Source: Afipia sp. (GTDB taxonomy: Bacteria > Pseudomonadota > Alphaproteobacteria > Rhizobiales > Xanthobacteraceae). Taken from it: DNA of 64,000 nt. A model generated the notes under the pieces. That model ran no database searches and was not told the origin of the DNA. It saw only the letters and a program-made list of their open reading frames with translations. Both the position numbers and the translations under genes were made by a program. This document shows positions 8,512-18,670 of this stretch, in pieces (position 1 is the first letter of the stretch; each line of letters opens with the position of its first letter). The stretch spans positions 428,010 through 492,009 of the forward strand of contig JACQDM010000007.1 in the NCBI GenBank assembly GCA_016201045.1, given 5' to 3'.

Positions 8512-10031
8512 GGAGCCGCCTCGACTTGAGCTCTCCCACAAAACTCAAAAAATGGTTGGAGTGTTTCAATTCTAAATGCCTCCAAACGTTTGTAGTTCTT
8601 TCCGCTTATCGTCAGCCACGCTCCGTGCGGTAAGTAAATATAGGGCAATACGAAATAATCTCGCACCTTGTCGGCGGCGCGATCCATCCTGGCAAGAATT
8701 AGAAAATCCGGTTTTCTTTGAGATCTATATCCGAATTGCCATTCGTTTGAACCAATTGGGCTAGAACTCTTGGCACGCCCTACACCCACCGCAGCAGTGA
8801 GCTCTTCGTTTATTCTTATCTGTCTTGAACTCGGAATAATTCTTGCGGAACCGCCTCTTTCTAAAACACCGTCCACGATACGCCGTCGCATCTCATTCCG
8901 AACCATAATATTAGGGTATCTGTTCTTCCTCCGTCCTACGTAACCAATTTTTCTATAAGCTTGCGAAATGCTACCAAAATGAGCCTTGTAACAATTAGTC
9001 GACGGTGCAATGGACGACGCTTCTATCGCGTCGATATTAAGGTACCCGTCTCGACACCACATTGAAGAAAGAACATCAAGCAAAAACGAATCCGAATACC
9101 GTCTTACATTTTCCCCGAGTTTCCATTGGGCATCTCGAAAACGCGCGGGCGAAACAATTGCTTCAAAAGCTCCGATGCCGCGAACCCATTCGTTCGAAGG
9201 GTTACGCCGATATTTTGAGTCAAGCTTTTTAGACGTTCTATTATAAACGCTGTTACCCATGTATTTTTCATTTGAAAGTAATTGGCGTACAGATGCCCAA
9301 TACCATGGATGCCCGCTTGCGCTTCTTATTCCGGCCCGATTTAACATCCTAGCTATTTGGTTCAGCGATTGGTCTTGGTCAACAAACTGATCGTAGACCC
9401 AACGCACTATTCTCACTTCCTCTGAATCACCAAGGACCAGGATGGTGTGATCGCCCTGAATACTTTTACGTTCGCCGAATTTTAACTCTCCCTTTCGCAC
9501 TTTGTTTTCGTCCACAAGTACCCGGCGGAGACCGAAGCCAGGCGTAGAGCCCATTCGAAAACCTTTAGTTACAATCCGACTCTGCCCGGCAAACACCTTG
9601 ACTGAGAGTTCACGGCTAAATTCCCCTGCCATAGCTCTCTTTATGTTCTTGATTACGGTCGACGTAAGACTCCCGTCATTTCTAAATTGCTCGGCGCAAT
9701 ATTCAATGCGCACTCCCGCCTCTTGGCACAGGAATTCGTAATAGGCACTTTCGTCGCTATTTTGAAAGCGCCCCCAACGACTAACATCATAAACGAGAAC
9801 AGTAGCGAAATCAGTATTTCCGGATTTCACGTCTTCAAGGAGACGTTTGAGACCGGCTCGATTTCCAATTTTCAGTCCGCTTTTGCCCGCATCTTCATAG
9901 CTACGCACGATGGTTAGTCCGCGCTTTGCAGCATATATAGCGATCGCTGACGCTTGATTCTCGATCGAATATTTCTGCATGTCGGTTGACATGCGTACGT
10001 ACTGCGCGGCTTTACCTTCAGTCAGTGGCAT
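8508..10031 (-). CDS. large serine recombinase / site-specific integrase
   Basis: 507 residues. The N-terminal resolvase domain shows the catalytic serine in YVRMSTDMQ (Ser15), the conserved DAGKSGL, and the YDVSRWGRF block; it is followed by a Recombinase domain with RMLNRAGIRSASGHPWYWASVRQLL (quoted in part) and NEKYMGNSVYNR. The C-terminal zinc-ribbon cysteines of many large serine recombinases are not evident. It performs integration or excision through a 5'-phosphoserine intermediate. The AT-rich 260 bp upstream (10032-10294), rich in GAAATTT repeats, may hold an att site. The locus appears inserted between unrelated genes. Confidence 0.9.
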   Translation of the reverse strand: MPLTEGKAAQYVRMSTDMQKYSIENQASAIAIYAAKRGLTIVRSYEDAGKSGLKIGNRAGLKRLLEDVKSGNTDFATVLVYDVSRWGRFQNSDESAYYEFLCQEAGVRIEYCAEQFRNDGSLTSTVIKNIKRAMAGEFSRELSVKVFAGQSRIVTKGFRMGSTPGFGLRRVLVDENKVRKGELKFGERKSIQGDHTILVLGDSEEVRIVRWVYDQFVDQDQSLNQIARMLNRAGIRSASGHPWYWASVRQLLSNEKYMGNSVYNRTSKKLDSKYRRNPSNEWVRGIGAFEAIVSPARFRDAQWKLGENVRRYSDSFLLDVLSSMWCRDGYLNIDAIEASSIAPSTNCYKAHFGSISQAYRKIGYVGRRKNRYPNIMVRNEMRRRIVDGVLERGGSARIIPSSRQIRINEELTAAVGVGRAKSSSPIGSNEWQFGYRSQRKPDFLILARMDRAADKVRDYFVLPYIYLPHGAWLTISGKNYKRLEAFRIETLQPFFEFCGRAQVEAAP

Positions 10032-10294
10032 GATTCAATCAAGCGGCAAATTGATGGACCTTTCGCTAATGAGAGCTTGGGTATTTTCTGTCAGAGTGGG
10101 GAATACTTTTGGAAAACTCGAAATTTAGATATGTAAACTTGGAATTTTGCTGTTTGAAATTTCCGACTTTTCCAAAGCGCACAATGCCGCTTCATCGAGA
10201 TTAGCTGCCCGACGAGAACCGATATTCTCAGCACATCTCTTATGCATGAGCTCTCATAACGAGAGAAGTCGAGCGTCACGAAATTTGAACATAC

Positions 10295-11794
10295 TCATAC
10301 GACTACGAATTGTCCCATCATGCCGGCGTCTTCATGTTCGAGTATATGGCAGTGATACATATAGGGTCTTTCAGAATCGGCGTAATCTGAAAACTCGATG
10401 ATGACTCGGACGGCGGATCCAGCATCGACCAATACCGTATCTTTCAATCCTAGCTCTTGAGGCAGCGGCGGAGCACCATCGCGATCGAGCACACGAAACT
10501 GAATGCCATGGATGTGGAACGGATGAGTGAGCGGCGTGGTATTGCGGATCTCCCAAATTTCGGTGCTGCCGAGCGGCACTTTGAAGTCGATCCGGTCCAT
10601 GCTCATCGGGCGGCCATTGATCCCCATCGCGGCGCCCATGCCTCCGCGTCCCATCATTCCGCCCATGCCCATCATGGCCATGTCCAATGTGAATGTGCGG
10701 GTACGCGCTGCTTGTGCGGCGCTCCAGCTTGAAACCCGGATCAGCTTTGTAGGCATTGCGCGATCTATGGTCTCCAACCTTGCTGCACGCAATTCAAGGA
10801 TCGGGAGAGTTTCCGTATTACCCGACATCCCTCCCATCATCATTCCTGGACCCGCCTGGCGCGTATTGACGACGTCCGGATAACTCATCAGTCGAACTTG
10901 TTGATCGATTTCCATGTCGATAAGGAGTTCAGCGCGCTCGCCGGGCCCGAGCCGAAGCCTGCGCTGCATCACGGATTGCTCTAGGAGGCTACCGTCAGAA
11001 CCAACAATGACGAGATCGGCGCCGTCGTCGCGACCGAGAGTATAAATGCGGGAGTTTGAACCGTTCAAAACCCGTAACCGCGTGCGCTGCCGCCGCAAGA
11101 CGACATGTGGCGCCACGGTGCCATTTACCAGAATGACATCACCCTTGTAGCCGGCCATCACGTCATGCATGGACGACAAATAATCGAAACGGCCATCACG
11201 CCGAAACCGCCGGTCCTGAATCACGAGCGGAATGTCATCGACGCCATAATCGACAGGAAGATCGAGCGCCTTGCTCTCGTCATCCTCTATCAAGAACAAT
11301 CCAGCTAACCCGCGCAGAACTTGCTCTCCTGTTTGTCCCATCAGATGTGAATGATACCAGCACAGCGAGGCCTTTTGCCTGATTTCAAACGACGGCTCCC
11401 AGACCGACCCCGGTTCGATGATCTGATGTGGGCCGCCATCGGATCGTGCAGGAATATGCAGGCCGTGCCAGTGAACTGTCGTCTGATCGGGTAATGCGTT
11501 TTTCACGCGCAGCGCGACGTGATCTCCCGCCCGGACGCGAATCGTGGGTCCTAGATAATTTCCATTGAAGCCGATAGTTGGCGTTAATATGCCGTCGAAA
11601 AATTCCGATTTTCCGGGAGCCGCAACGAGGTCGAAGACTTTTTTATCTCCACTCAGCGCTGGCTGAAGAAGGGGAGGAATCCTGAGCGCGTTCGGAAACA
11701 GGTTCTCGTCCGCTGCAATCGCTGAGTTGACCTTGAATGGAGCGGCAACCGCAAGGGCGGTTCCCGCAATGAACGAACGGCGCGAAATGGTCAT
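10295..11794 (-). CDS. Tat-exported multicopper oxidase, methionine-rich
   Basis: 499 residues. The N-terminus carries a twin-arginine signal (ISRRSFIAGTALAVAAP). All four copper-binding segments of multicopper oxidases are present: TVHWHGLH, CWYHSHLMGQ, HPFHIHGIQF and YMYHCHILEHEDAGM near the end, giving the type 1 and trinuclear sites. Two methionine-rich stretches (GPGMMMGGMSG; MAMMGMGGMMGRGGMG) resemble the Met-rich insert of CueO, which holds extra Cu(I). The likely role is periplasmic Cu(I) oxidation and copper tolerance; laccase-type substrates are possible. Confidence 0.9.
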   Translation of the reverse strand: MTISRRSFIAGTALAVAAPFKVNSAIAADENLFPNALRIPPLLQPALSGDKKVFDLVAAPGKSEFFDGILTPTIGFNGNYLGPTIRVRAGDHVALRVKNALPDQTTVHWHGLHIPARSDGGPHQIIEPGSVWEPSFEIRQKASLCWYHSHLMGQTGEQVLRGLAGLFLIEDDESKALDLPVDYGVDDIPLVIQDRRFRRDGRFDYLSSMHDVMAGYKGDVILVNGTVAPHVVLRRQRTRLRVLNGSNSRIYTLGRDDGADLVIVGSDGSLLEQSVMQRRLRLGPGERAELLIDMEIDQQVRLMSYPDVVNTRQAGPGMMMGGMSGNTETLPILELRAARLETIDRAMPTKLIRVSSWSAAQAARTRTFTLDMAMMGMGGMMGRGGMGAAMGINGRPMSMDRIDFKVPLGSTEIWEIRNTTPLTHPFHIHGIQFRVLDRDGAPPLPQELGLKDTVLVDAGSAVRVIIEFSDYADSERPYMYHCHILEHEDAGMMGQFVVV

Positions 11795-11885
11795 GAACCG
11801 CCCGAGACAGTGTTCAAAATCACAATAGAGGTTTTGATTGAGTGAGGCTGAGAAGATTGTTCATGGTACGCTTCCCGGTGGCGGA

Positions 11886-12104
11886 TTAGCGACGACCTTT
11901 GCGATCCGGCCAGTCAATGTGTGCCAGCACCCAAAGTGCGGCGAGATTAACGAGCGGCACAAACACCAATAGCGACCACAGCGGAGAGAAACCAAGCCTC
12001 GCGAGCACGCGGCCGATCGGATAGACCACGGCTACGACGACGGCGATGAAGAAAAACCAATGCAATGGTGCAAAAACCATCGTATCCGACCACCCGTACA
12101 TCAT
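11886..12104 (-). CDS. small two-helix membrane protein
   Basis: 72 residues from a double ATG at 12104/12101, with AGGAGG about 12 nt upstream. Two hydrophobic segments (FAPLHWFFFIAVVVAVVYPI and FSPLWSLLVFVPLVNLAALW) are joined by the motif GRVLARLGFS. This layout is widespread in small uncharacterised inner-membrane proteins of alphaproteobacteria. It lies 91 bp upstream of the multicopper oxidase in the same direction, so a shared transcript is possible. Function unknown. Confidence 0.65.
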   Translation of the reverse strand: MMYGWSDTMVFAPLHWFFFIAVVVAVVYPIGRVLARLGFSPLWSLLVFVPLVNLAALWVLAHIDWPDRKGRR

Positions 12105-12518
12105 ATAATGGCTTGCCCTCCTCGGACGCGCAGCAGATAAAACAAACATTGGCGCTGAAACGCTCAGCACATATTGATCAGGATCAACTCGCGTTAGGGT
12201 GCACAGCAATCACTCTCATGATCGCCTTCAGGGAATTAAGTACGTGGTTCGCAGATGAATTGTTATGGAATGTAGACACCCGAATTGCACTCCAATGGAT
12301 GATATCGTCCGAGACGGACCAATTCCGGAAGGGCCCTGTTCCAAGTCAGACGTCCTGTCTCAAACTTTGATCATACGAATGGGATGCGCCAACCCCAACT
12401 CGCACAAGCCCAGCACCGAGGCAGGAGCGGACTCTTGGGGGCCACAGCGATTCCACTTGGTTGCCACGGTCCAGAATCTCCGGAAGTTCATCCCGCTGCG
12501 ATGCCCAGCCCGCAGCCT
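12105..12518. other. intergenic region, no feature recognised
   Basis: About 410 bp between the small membrane protein and the decayed GntR gene. Several short frames run through it without ribosome binding sites or recognisable motifs. I see no RNA gene or clear terminator. Confidence 0.5.
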
Positions 12519-13143
12519 TTATTTTGCCGTCCGGCTTCTGCCGCCAGCGGTGGCAGATCGGCCACCTTCCGCTAGGCCGAGCACCATGTCCGAAAACCGC
12601 TCGCCTTGCACGAGCACGTGGTCGTGAAGGCGAGTTGCCGCGAGTTGCTCATCACCAGCGCGGATGGCTTCAAGAATACCCGCGTGCTCCTGCAGCGATT
12701 GCAGTAGACGGTTGCGGGCTCGGAGCTGGATGCGGCGATAGGCGCTCAACCGCTTGTGTAGGGCGAACGCCTCATCGGCCAAAAATCCGTTGCGACTCGC
12801 GCGGTAGATCGCTTAGTGAAAGTTGCGGTTGTCGGCATAATATTGCTCGCTGTCCCCTTCGTGTGCGGCCACCTCGCACGCCCGATGCGCAGCTTCCATT
12901 GCCGCGTCACTCTCTGGCGTGAGCCGCCGCGCCGCAAGTCGTCCGCAGGCGCTTTCAATCTCGGTCATGGTTTCGAACATTTCGAACAACCCGGTCGGCG
13001 AAGGGACGCTGACGATCGCCCCGCGGCGTGGCCGAACATCGATGAAGCCCTCGGCACCAAGCTGAAGTAGCGCTTCCCGAATTGGGGTCCGGGACACTCC
13101 GAATCGGTCCGCCAACGAAGCTTCGTCCTTCGCGGATCCGGTT
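12519..13143 (-). pseudogene. GntR-family (FCD) regulator, broken
   Basis: Two frames in the same phase together encode most of a FadR/FCD-type GntR repressor: LADRFGVSRTPIREALLQL (winged helix recognition part) and the FCD ligand domain continuing to 12519. They are separated by one TAA in a context NRNFH-stop-AIYRASRNGF where intact homologs carry glutamate (GAA to TAA fits). The first 30 or so residues of the DNA-binding domain are also missing, with a stop upstream at 13170-13172. No target gene can be assigned. Confidence 0.8.
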
Positions 13144-13420
13144 CTATCTACGGATGTTAGTTCAATGCGTTATGGCCTGTCGCGGATTGAATGATCCCGT
13201 CTGCGCCTGCCATCGCGAAATTTTTGATCTCGTTCGGCAGAAGCGGCGCGCCCATCTGGACAAGTCTGCAGCCTGCCCGCGCTTGCTCGATTGCGCATAG
13301 ATAAAAGCAAACCTTCAACCGATCCAAGTAAATCCTACTGGCCGGTTGCCGCGCGTTCGGCGAACTGTGCTAGTTCGTCAATTTGCTCATAAATTTCGTT
13401 TGCTCTAGACGCTTCAAGCG

Positions 13421-14041
13421 TCATTTTGGTCGGGATATTTCCCACGGACCCGATACAAGAGCCCTGACAATAAAATCAATCATCTCATCGAGCGTCGGTC
13501 CTGGCTTTTTCGCACACTGTTCGATCATCTGCGGATGGAAAAATCGAATCATTCCCGTGCAGACGCTTTTGGCAGCCAACTCAACGTCATTGATCTTGAA
13601 TATTCCGCTGCGTACGCCGTCTGCGATCACCAAACCGATGATCGTCGTGATTTGCATCATGTGCGCTTCACAGACATCCCAGCTCTCTTCCATCGCGATG
13701 GCGACCATCTCGTGAATCTTGGCGTCGCCGACAAATCGTTCAGCATTCATACGGCTGACGGTGGCAAGGAGTTCGCGCAGGCGATCGATGGGTGGAGTGG
13801 GCTTGCGTGCAATCCTTTCGGCTTCTGTCTCGACTTCGCTCATGAGACGACGGGCCACGCCTTCGTGGATCGCCTTCTTGGAATCGAAGAAGCGATAGAT
13901 ATTCGCCGGACTCATCTTCAGCGTCTTGGCGATATCGGCGACGGTTGTTTTCAGATAGCCGACATCGCGGAACAAACGCTCCGCTGTGGCGAGAATGCAA
14001 ACCCGCCGTTCGGAATCGGTATCGTCGTGAAGAAGTGTCAT
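13421..14041 (-). CDS. TetR-family regulator of the RND operon
   Basis: 206 residues. The N-terminal helix-turn-helix is typical: ATAERLFRDVGYLKTTVADI then LKMSPANIYRFFDSKKAIHEG. The C-terminal two thirds is a helical ligand-binding domain resembling the AcrR group. It starts 25 bp after the RND pump gene in the same direction, so it is probably the last gene of the operon and a repressor of it, responding to a pump substrate. Confidence 0.88.
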   Translation of the reverse strand: MTLLHDDTDSERRVCILATAERLFRDVGYLKTTVADIAKTLKMSPANIYRFFDSKKAIHEGVARRLMSEVETEAERIARKPTPPIDRLRELLATVSRMNAERFVGDAKIHEMVAIAMEESWDVCEAHMMQITTIIGLVIADGVRSGIFKINDVELAAKSVCTGMIRFFHPQMIEQCAKKPGPTLDEMIDFIVRALVSGPWEISRPK

Positions 14042-14066
14042 GTCGGCATCGTTATCACGAGTTCAC

Positions 14067-17000
14067 TTATTCGGCAGCGGCGAGCGGCGGCGCGTGCTTC
14101 ATTTCGCCGGGATCAACCGAGGTCAGGTTTTCGGCCTCGCCAGTTCCCCGTTCATCCAGACTCATGCGGAACCATAGCGCATAGAGGCCGGGAAGAAACA
14201 GCAGCGTCAGGAAGGTGGCCACGAACAATCCACCCATAATAGTGATCGCCATCGGTCCCCAGAACGCCGATCGCGACAACGGGATCATAGCCAGAATAGC
14301 CGCCAGTGCCGTTAAGACCACGGGACGCGCGCGCCGGACAGTGGCCTCAACAATGGCCTCCCGCCGCGTCAGGCCATGCTCGACATCGGTCTCGATCTGA
14401 TCGACCAGAATGACGGCGTTGCGCATGATCATTCCCGCCAGTGCGATCAGACCCAGCAATGCCACGAATCCGAACGGGCTGTTGGCGACGTTGAGGCCCA
14501 ATGAAGCACCGACGATACCGAGCGGCGCGGTCAGGAAAACGAGCGTCAATCGCGAGAAACTTTGCAGCTGAACCATCAGCAAGGTCAGCATCCCGATCAC
14601 CATCAACGGAAACAGGATAAAGATCGAGGCATTGCCCTTGGCCGATTCCTCGATCGCGCCGCCGATCTCTATGCGATAGGCCGGCGCAAGGCTGTCGCGA
14701 ATGCCTTGAAGTTTCGGCCAGATGGCATTGGTCACGTCGGGCGCCTGCACACCGTCAACGATGTCCGAACGCACGGTGATCGCCATGTCGCGATTGCGCC
14801 GCCAGAGGATCGGTTCCTCATGCGCGTATTCGATCTTGGCTATTTGCGAAAGGGGCACCGCTACGCCGCCGCGCGAATAGATTGTGAGGTCTCCGACATG
14901 ACCAAGATCGAGCCGCTCAGAGGGAACGGCGCGTGCGACGACGCCGACCTTCTCGATGCCATCGCGCATTGTCGTAACCTGTGCCCCGCTAATCAGCATT
15001 GCCAGCGATTGCGAGATTTCTTGCGGCGTCAGACCGAGCGCGCGGGCGCGGTCCTGATCGACGGCGAGTTTGAGATAGGGCGTCTGTTCGTTCCAATCGA
15101 GATGTGGATCGACCACCTTGTCGTTGGATCGCATGACGTCGCGTACCTTGTAGGCGATGTCGCGTACTGTTTTGGTGTCGGGACCGACGACGCGGAATTG
15201 AACCGGAAAGCCGACCGGCGGACCGAAGTTGAAACGATCGACACGCACACGCGCTTCGGAGAGCGCGCCATCGGCAACCGCTCTCTCCAGCCGCGTCTTG
15301 ATGCGTTCACGCGCCTCGACGTTCTTCGACACGATCACGATTTCAGCGAATGCCTCGTTGGGAAGCTGAGGATTGAGGCCGAGCCAGAAACGCGGCGATC
15401 CTTTGCCGACATAGGCCGTATAGGTCTCGATATCCTTGTCGTCCTTGAGCATCGCCTCTGCTTTCTTCACAGAGTCGGTTGTCACGCCGAAAGCCGTGCC
15501 TTCCGGCAAACGCAACTGGAGAAACAGTTCCGGCCGTTCCGAGAGCGGAAAGAACTGCTGCTGCACATGTCCGAAGGCGAGGATCGACAGCACGAAGACG
15601 CCGATCGTCGCTAGTACGACCGTGCCGCGGCGGCGCACACACCATTCGACTACGCCACGCAATCCGCGATACATCGGTGTCTCGTAGATGGCATGCGGAT
15701 CGTGGATGTGCTTGCCTTTGGCGAAATTAGGCAGCAGCTTGACGCCGATATAGGGCGTGAAGATCACCGCCACGAACCACGACGCAACCAGTGCAATCGC
15801 CACCACCCAGAAAATGCCACCGGCATACTCGCCGACAGAAGAATTTGCAAAGCCGATAGGGAGAAAGCCGACAGCAGTAACCAATGTGCCAGTCAGCATT
15901 GGAAATGCAGTCGACTCCCACGCAAACGACGCCGCCTTCACGCGGTCCCAACCCTGCTCCATTTTCACCACCATCATCTCAACGGCGATGATGGCGTCAT
16001 CGACCAGAAGACCCAGAGCAATGATGAGCGCGCCAAGCGTGATGCGATGCAGATCCATACCCATCGCATTCATGACGATAAAGACGATCGCCAGCACCAA
16101 CGGCACCGACAGCGCGACCACAATACCGGTACGCCAGCCGAGTGCGAGAAAGCTCACAAAAAGCACGATCGCTAAAGCTTCCATAAAGGAGTGGACAAAC
16201 TCACTGACGGCGTGTTCGACGACTTTCGGCTGATCGGCGATCTGCTCGATGCTCACGCCCTGCGGCACCGCCATCATAAACTGCGCGGTCGCTTTCTTCA
16301 CCGTCTCACCAAGCTCAAGAATGTTCGCGCCTTTGGCCATCACGACACCGACGCCGATGGCCGGCTTGCCTTCCTGCCGCACCATATAGTCGGACGGATC
16401 GACAAATCCGCGCGTGACGGTTGCGATATCGCCGAGGCGAAACACCCGACCGTTGCCTTCTACGGGCGTCTCCGCGACCGCTTTTGCACCATCGAACGCG
16501 CCTGTGACGCGAAGCGGCACGCGTTGCGATGATGTTTCGACTGTTCCTGCGGGCGCGACCGCGTTCTGCTTTGCCAGCGAATCGAATAGAGCTTGCGCCG
16601 TGATGCCGAGTGTCGCGAGTTTGGCATGAGAGAATTCGACGTAGATTCTCTCGTCCTGCACGCCGTAGAGATTGACCTTGGTGACATCCGGCGTCTTGAG
16701 AAGATGCTGGCGCAGACCTTCGGCGACCTTCTTGAGCTGCGCGTAATCCGTGCCGTCGCCGGTCAGCATGTAAAGCACCGAATCGACATCGCCGTATTCA
16801 TCATTGATGTTCGGTCCGATCAGGTTGGACGGAAGGTCATTCTTGATGTCGCTGAGCTTCTTGCGTAGCTGATAGAACAGCTGCGGCACTTCCTTGGCCG
16901 GGGTCGAGTCCTTGAACGTCAGGGTAAGCGCCGTGACCGATGGCTTGGTGAACGTCACCACCTTTTCGAAATACGGAAGCTCCTGAAGTTTCTTCTCGAT

Positions 17001-17207
17001 GGGGTCGGCGACCTGTGCTTGCATTTCGGCCGCCGTGGCACCCGGCCAGATCGCGTTGATGATCACGACCTTGATCGTAAACGACGGATCCTCCGCGCGT
17101 CCAAGACGCTGATAGGAGAAGAACCCGGCGATGCCGAGCATGATGATAAAGAAAAGAATCAGCGTTGGGTGAGCGACTGCCCAACCGGAGAGATTGAATC
17201 GCTTCAT
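14067..17207 (-). CDS. RND-type efflux pump inner membrane subunit
   Basis: 1046 residues, the usual size for AcrB/MexB-like permeases. ATG 17207 is chosen over an upstream ATG because GAGGAG precedes it by 3 nt and because the N-terminus then begins with MKRFNLSGWAVAHPTLILFF, the expected first membrane helix. Transmembrane helix 4 has the proton-relay pair in LGLLVDDAIIAVEMM. Two large periplasmic porter loops (about 35-330 and 560-870) alternate with membrane bundles. It exports substrates using the proton gradient with the adaptor encoded upstream; the outer membrane channel is not in this operon. Confidence 0.92.
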   Translation of the reverse strand: MKRFNLSGWAVAHPTLILFFIIMLGIAGFFSYQRLGRAEDPSFTIKVVIINAIWPGATAAEMQAQVADPIEKKLQELPYFEKVVTFTKPSVTALTLTFKDSTPAKEVPQLFYQLRKKLSDIKNDLPSNLIGPNINDEYGDVDSVLYMLTGDGTDYAQLKKVAEGLRQHLLKTPDVTKVNLYGVQDERIYVEFSHAKLATLGITAQALFDSLAKQNAVAPAGTVETSSQRVPLRVTGAFDGAKAVAETPVEGNGRVFRLGDIATVTRGFVDPSDYMVRQEGKPAIGVGVVMAKGANILELGETVKKATAQFMMAVPQGVSIEQIADQPKVVEHAVSEFVHSFMEALAIVLFVSFLALGWRTGIVVALSVPLVLAIVFIVMNAMGMDLHRITLGALIIALGLLVDDAIIAVEMMVVKMEQGWDRVKAASFAWESTAFPMLTGTLVTAVGFLPIGFANSSVGEYAGGIFWVVAIALVASWFVAVIFTPYIGVKLLPNFAKGKHIHDPHAIYETPMYRGLRGVVEWCVRRRGTVVLATIGVFVLSILAFGHVQQQFFPLSERPELFLQLRLPEGTAFGVTTDSVKKAEAMLKDDKDIETYTAYVGKGSPRFWLGLNPQLPNEAFAEIVIVSKNVEARERIKTRLERAVADGALSEARVRVDRFNFGPPVGFPVQFRVVGPDTKTVRDIAYKVRDVMRSNDKVVDPHLDWNEQTPYLKLAVDQDRARALGLTPQEISQSLAMLISGAQVTTMRDGIEKVGVVARAVPSERLDLGHVGDLTIYSRGGVAVPLSQIAKIEYAHEEPILWRRNRDMAITVRSDIVDGVQAPDVTNAIWPKLQGIRDSLAPAYRIEIGGAIEESAKGNASIFILFPLMVIGMLTLLMVQLQSFSRLTLVFLTAPLGIVGASLGLNVANSPFGFVALLGLIALAGMIMRNAVILVDQIETDVEHGLTRREAIVEATVRRARPVVLTALAAILAMIPLSRSAFWGPMAITIMGGLFVATFLTLLFLPGLYALWFRMSLDERGTGEAENLTSVDPGEMKHAPPLAAAE

Positions 17208-17223
17208 CGGCTCCTCGCTGACG

Positions 17224-18333
17224 TCAGAATGACAAGGACGACACGACCCGGACCTTCTGGGCCGGATCGAGTTTCTGCACACCGAGCACGACGACGTTCG
17301 CGCCTTCATCGACGCCGCCGGAAATCACCACATCGCGGGTCTCGTAAGCCTTCACTGACACCTGCTTCAACGCGACTTCGCCAGTCTTAGGGTCCGCGAC
17401 ATAAAGCGCAGGTCCGTCACCCTGGTTGAACAGCGCGGAGAGCGGAACGCGCGCCACGCGCTCAGTCGCGGGATCCGCAAGCGTCAACGTCGCCGTCATG
17501 CCGAGCGACACGGCTTCGCCGGCTTCAGGCAGAGAGAATTTCGCCTGATATGTTCGCGTCGCGACGTCGGCCGCCGGCGCCAGTTCGCGCAGTTTGGCGA
17601 CATATTTCTTGCCAGGCTCGGACCACAGCGTGACATTGGCGTCGCCGCTCTTGGCGAAATTCACCAGTGTCTCAGGAATCGAAACCACCGCCTCCTTTTC
17701 GGCGGAACGCGCAACGCGAACTGCTGTCTGTCCTGACGCAACGACTTGTCCCGGCTCGATCAGCGTCGCGGTGACGACACCGCGCGTATCCGCGACGAGG
17801 TTGGCGTAGGACAGGCTGTTGTTCGTGAGTTCCACCGAGCGTTCGGCGCGATTGAGCCGCGCACGCGCTTCGTCTGCCGCCGCCTTCACCTGGTCGAGTT
17901 GCGCATCGGTGGACCAGCCCTTGGAGCGCAAATCTTTGGCGCGCCCCTCGGCAGCGTTGGCCTGCGACAGCACGCCGGTCGCGGCCCTCAATTCCGCCTC
18001 AGCCTGCTCAGCCTGTAATTTCAGATCGACCTCATCGAGCGCTGCCAACGGCTGGCCAACATCGACGATCTGGCCAACCTCGACGAAGCGCTTGGCAACC
18101 TTGCCCGGGACACGGAAGCCCATGTCGGTTTCAACACGAGGCCGGATCGTGCCGACAAAGCTCCGCTCGGGCGACAGGGATTCATAATGGACGGTGGAGA
18201 CCAGAACCGGGCGGCCTTTCTCGGCGTCATCGGCTGGGTTCTTACCGCAGGCAGACAGCGCCACCCCACTTAATACTGTCCCGGCGAGAACCAACGTCCG
18301 GCAGTGAGAAAGCAAATCCCGATACGAAGCCAT
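17224..18333 (-). CDS. RND efflux periplasmic adaptor (lipoprotein)
   Basis: 369 residues. A signal peptide with lipobox LSAC (about residues 26-29) shows it is lipid-anchored. The order is membrane-fusion-protein-like: first half lipoyl domain (GFRVPGKVAKRFVEVGQIV), a long alpha-helical hairpin (about 105-165), second lipoyl half (ATLIEPGQVVASGQ), then beta-barrel and membrane-proximal domains. It bridges the pump and an outer membrane channel. The pump gene begins 16 bp downstream of its stop; the TetR gene follows. Confidence 0.9.
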   Translation of the reverse strand: MASYRDLLSHCRTLVLAGTVLSGVALSACGKNPADDAEKGRPVLVSTVHYESLSPERSFVGTIRPRVETDMGFRVPGKVAKRFVEVGQIVDVGQPLAALDEVDLKLQAEQAEAELRAATGVLSQANAAEGRAKDLRSKGWSTDAQLDQVKAAADEARARLNRAERSVELTNNSLSYANLVADTRGVVTATLIEPGQVVASGQTAVRVARSAEKEAVVSIPETLVNFAKSGDANVTLWSEPGKKYVAKLRELAPAADVATRTYQAKFSLPEAGEAVSLGMTATLTLADPATERVARVPLSALFNQGDGPALYVADPKTGEVALKQVSVKAYETRDVVISGGVDEGANVVVLGVQKLDPAQKVRVVSSLSF

Positions 18334-18670
18334 TGGAGATTCCTTTGCGGAGATTCATTTAGATAACATCATTTCATGAAAACTGACGATTATCAATATT
18401 CTTCAGTCGTCACTTAACCAAGACCCGCTCATCAAATTTCACAATATAATTCAGCTGCTTAGTTAGCGGCGCTGGGCTTTTGAGCCAAGTTTTTTCAGTA
18501 CTTTAGGATATGAAATCACGGCAAAGAGCTTTAATGCCGAAGCAGCCATCCCCAGCCAAAGTTATGTCAGATGGTACAGCCTCGCGCGCCCGAGACGCAG
18601 GCAACGCGTCTCGTAGTGCTCCGGCGGAAAAGTATGCGGGCGCTTGTTCGAACCGCGCAATGCACATGGT
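18334..18670. other. promoter region of RND operon with inverted repeat
   Basis: About 335 bp. Near the adaptor gene an AT-rich stretch holds TGACGA (18384-18389) and its complement TCGTCA (18407-18412) separated by 17 bp, a candidate operator for the TetR protein. The rest, toward the acyl-CoA ligase stop, has no recognised feature; frames at 18510-18835 are not convincing. Confidence 0.4.

Noticed and set aside
12265..12922. Overlapping rightward frames of 120 and 153 residues
   Set aside because: They are antisense to the decayed GntR gene and low in credible motifs.
14562..15614. 350-residue frame opposite the RND pump
   Set aside because: Shadow of the pump gene; rich in Arg/His/Asp as usual for antisense frames in high-G+C DNA.
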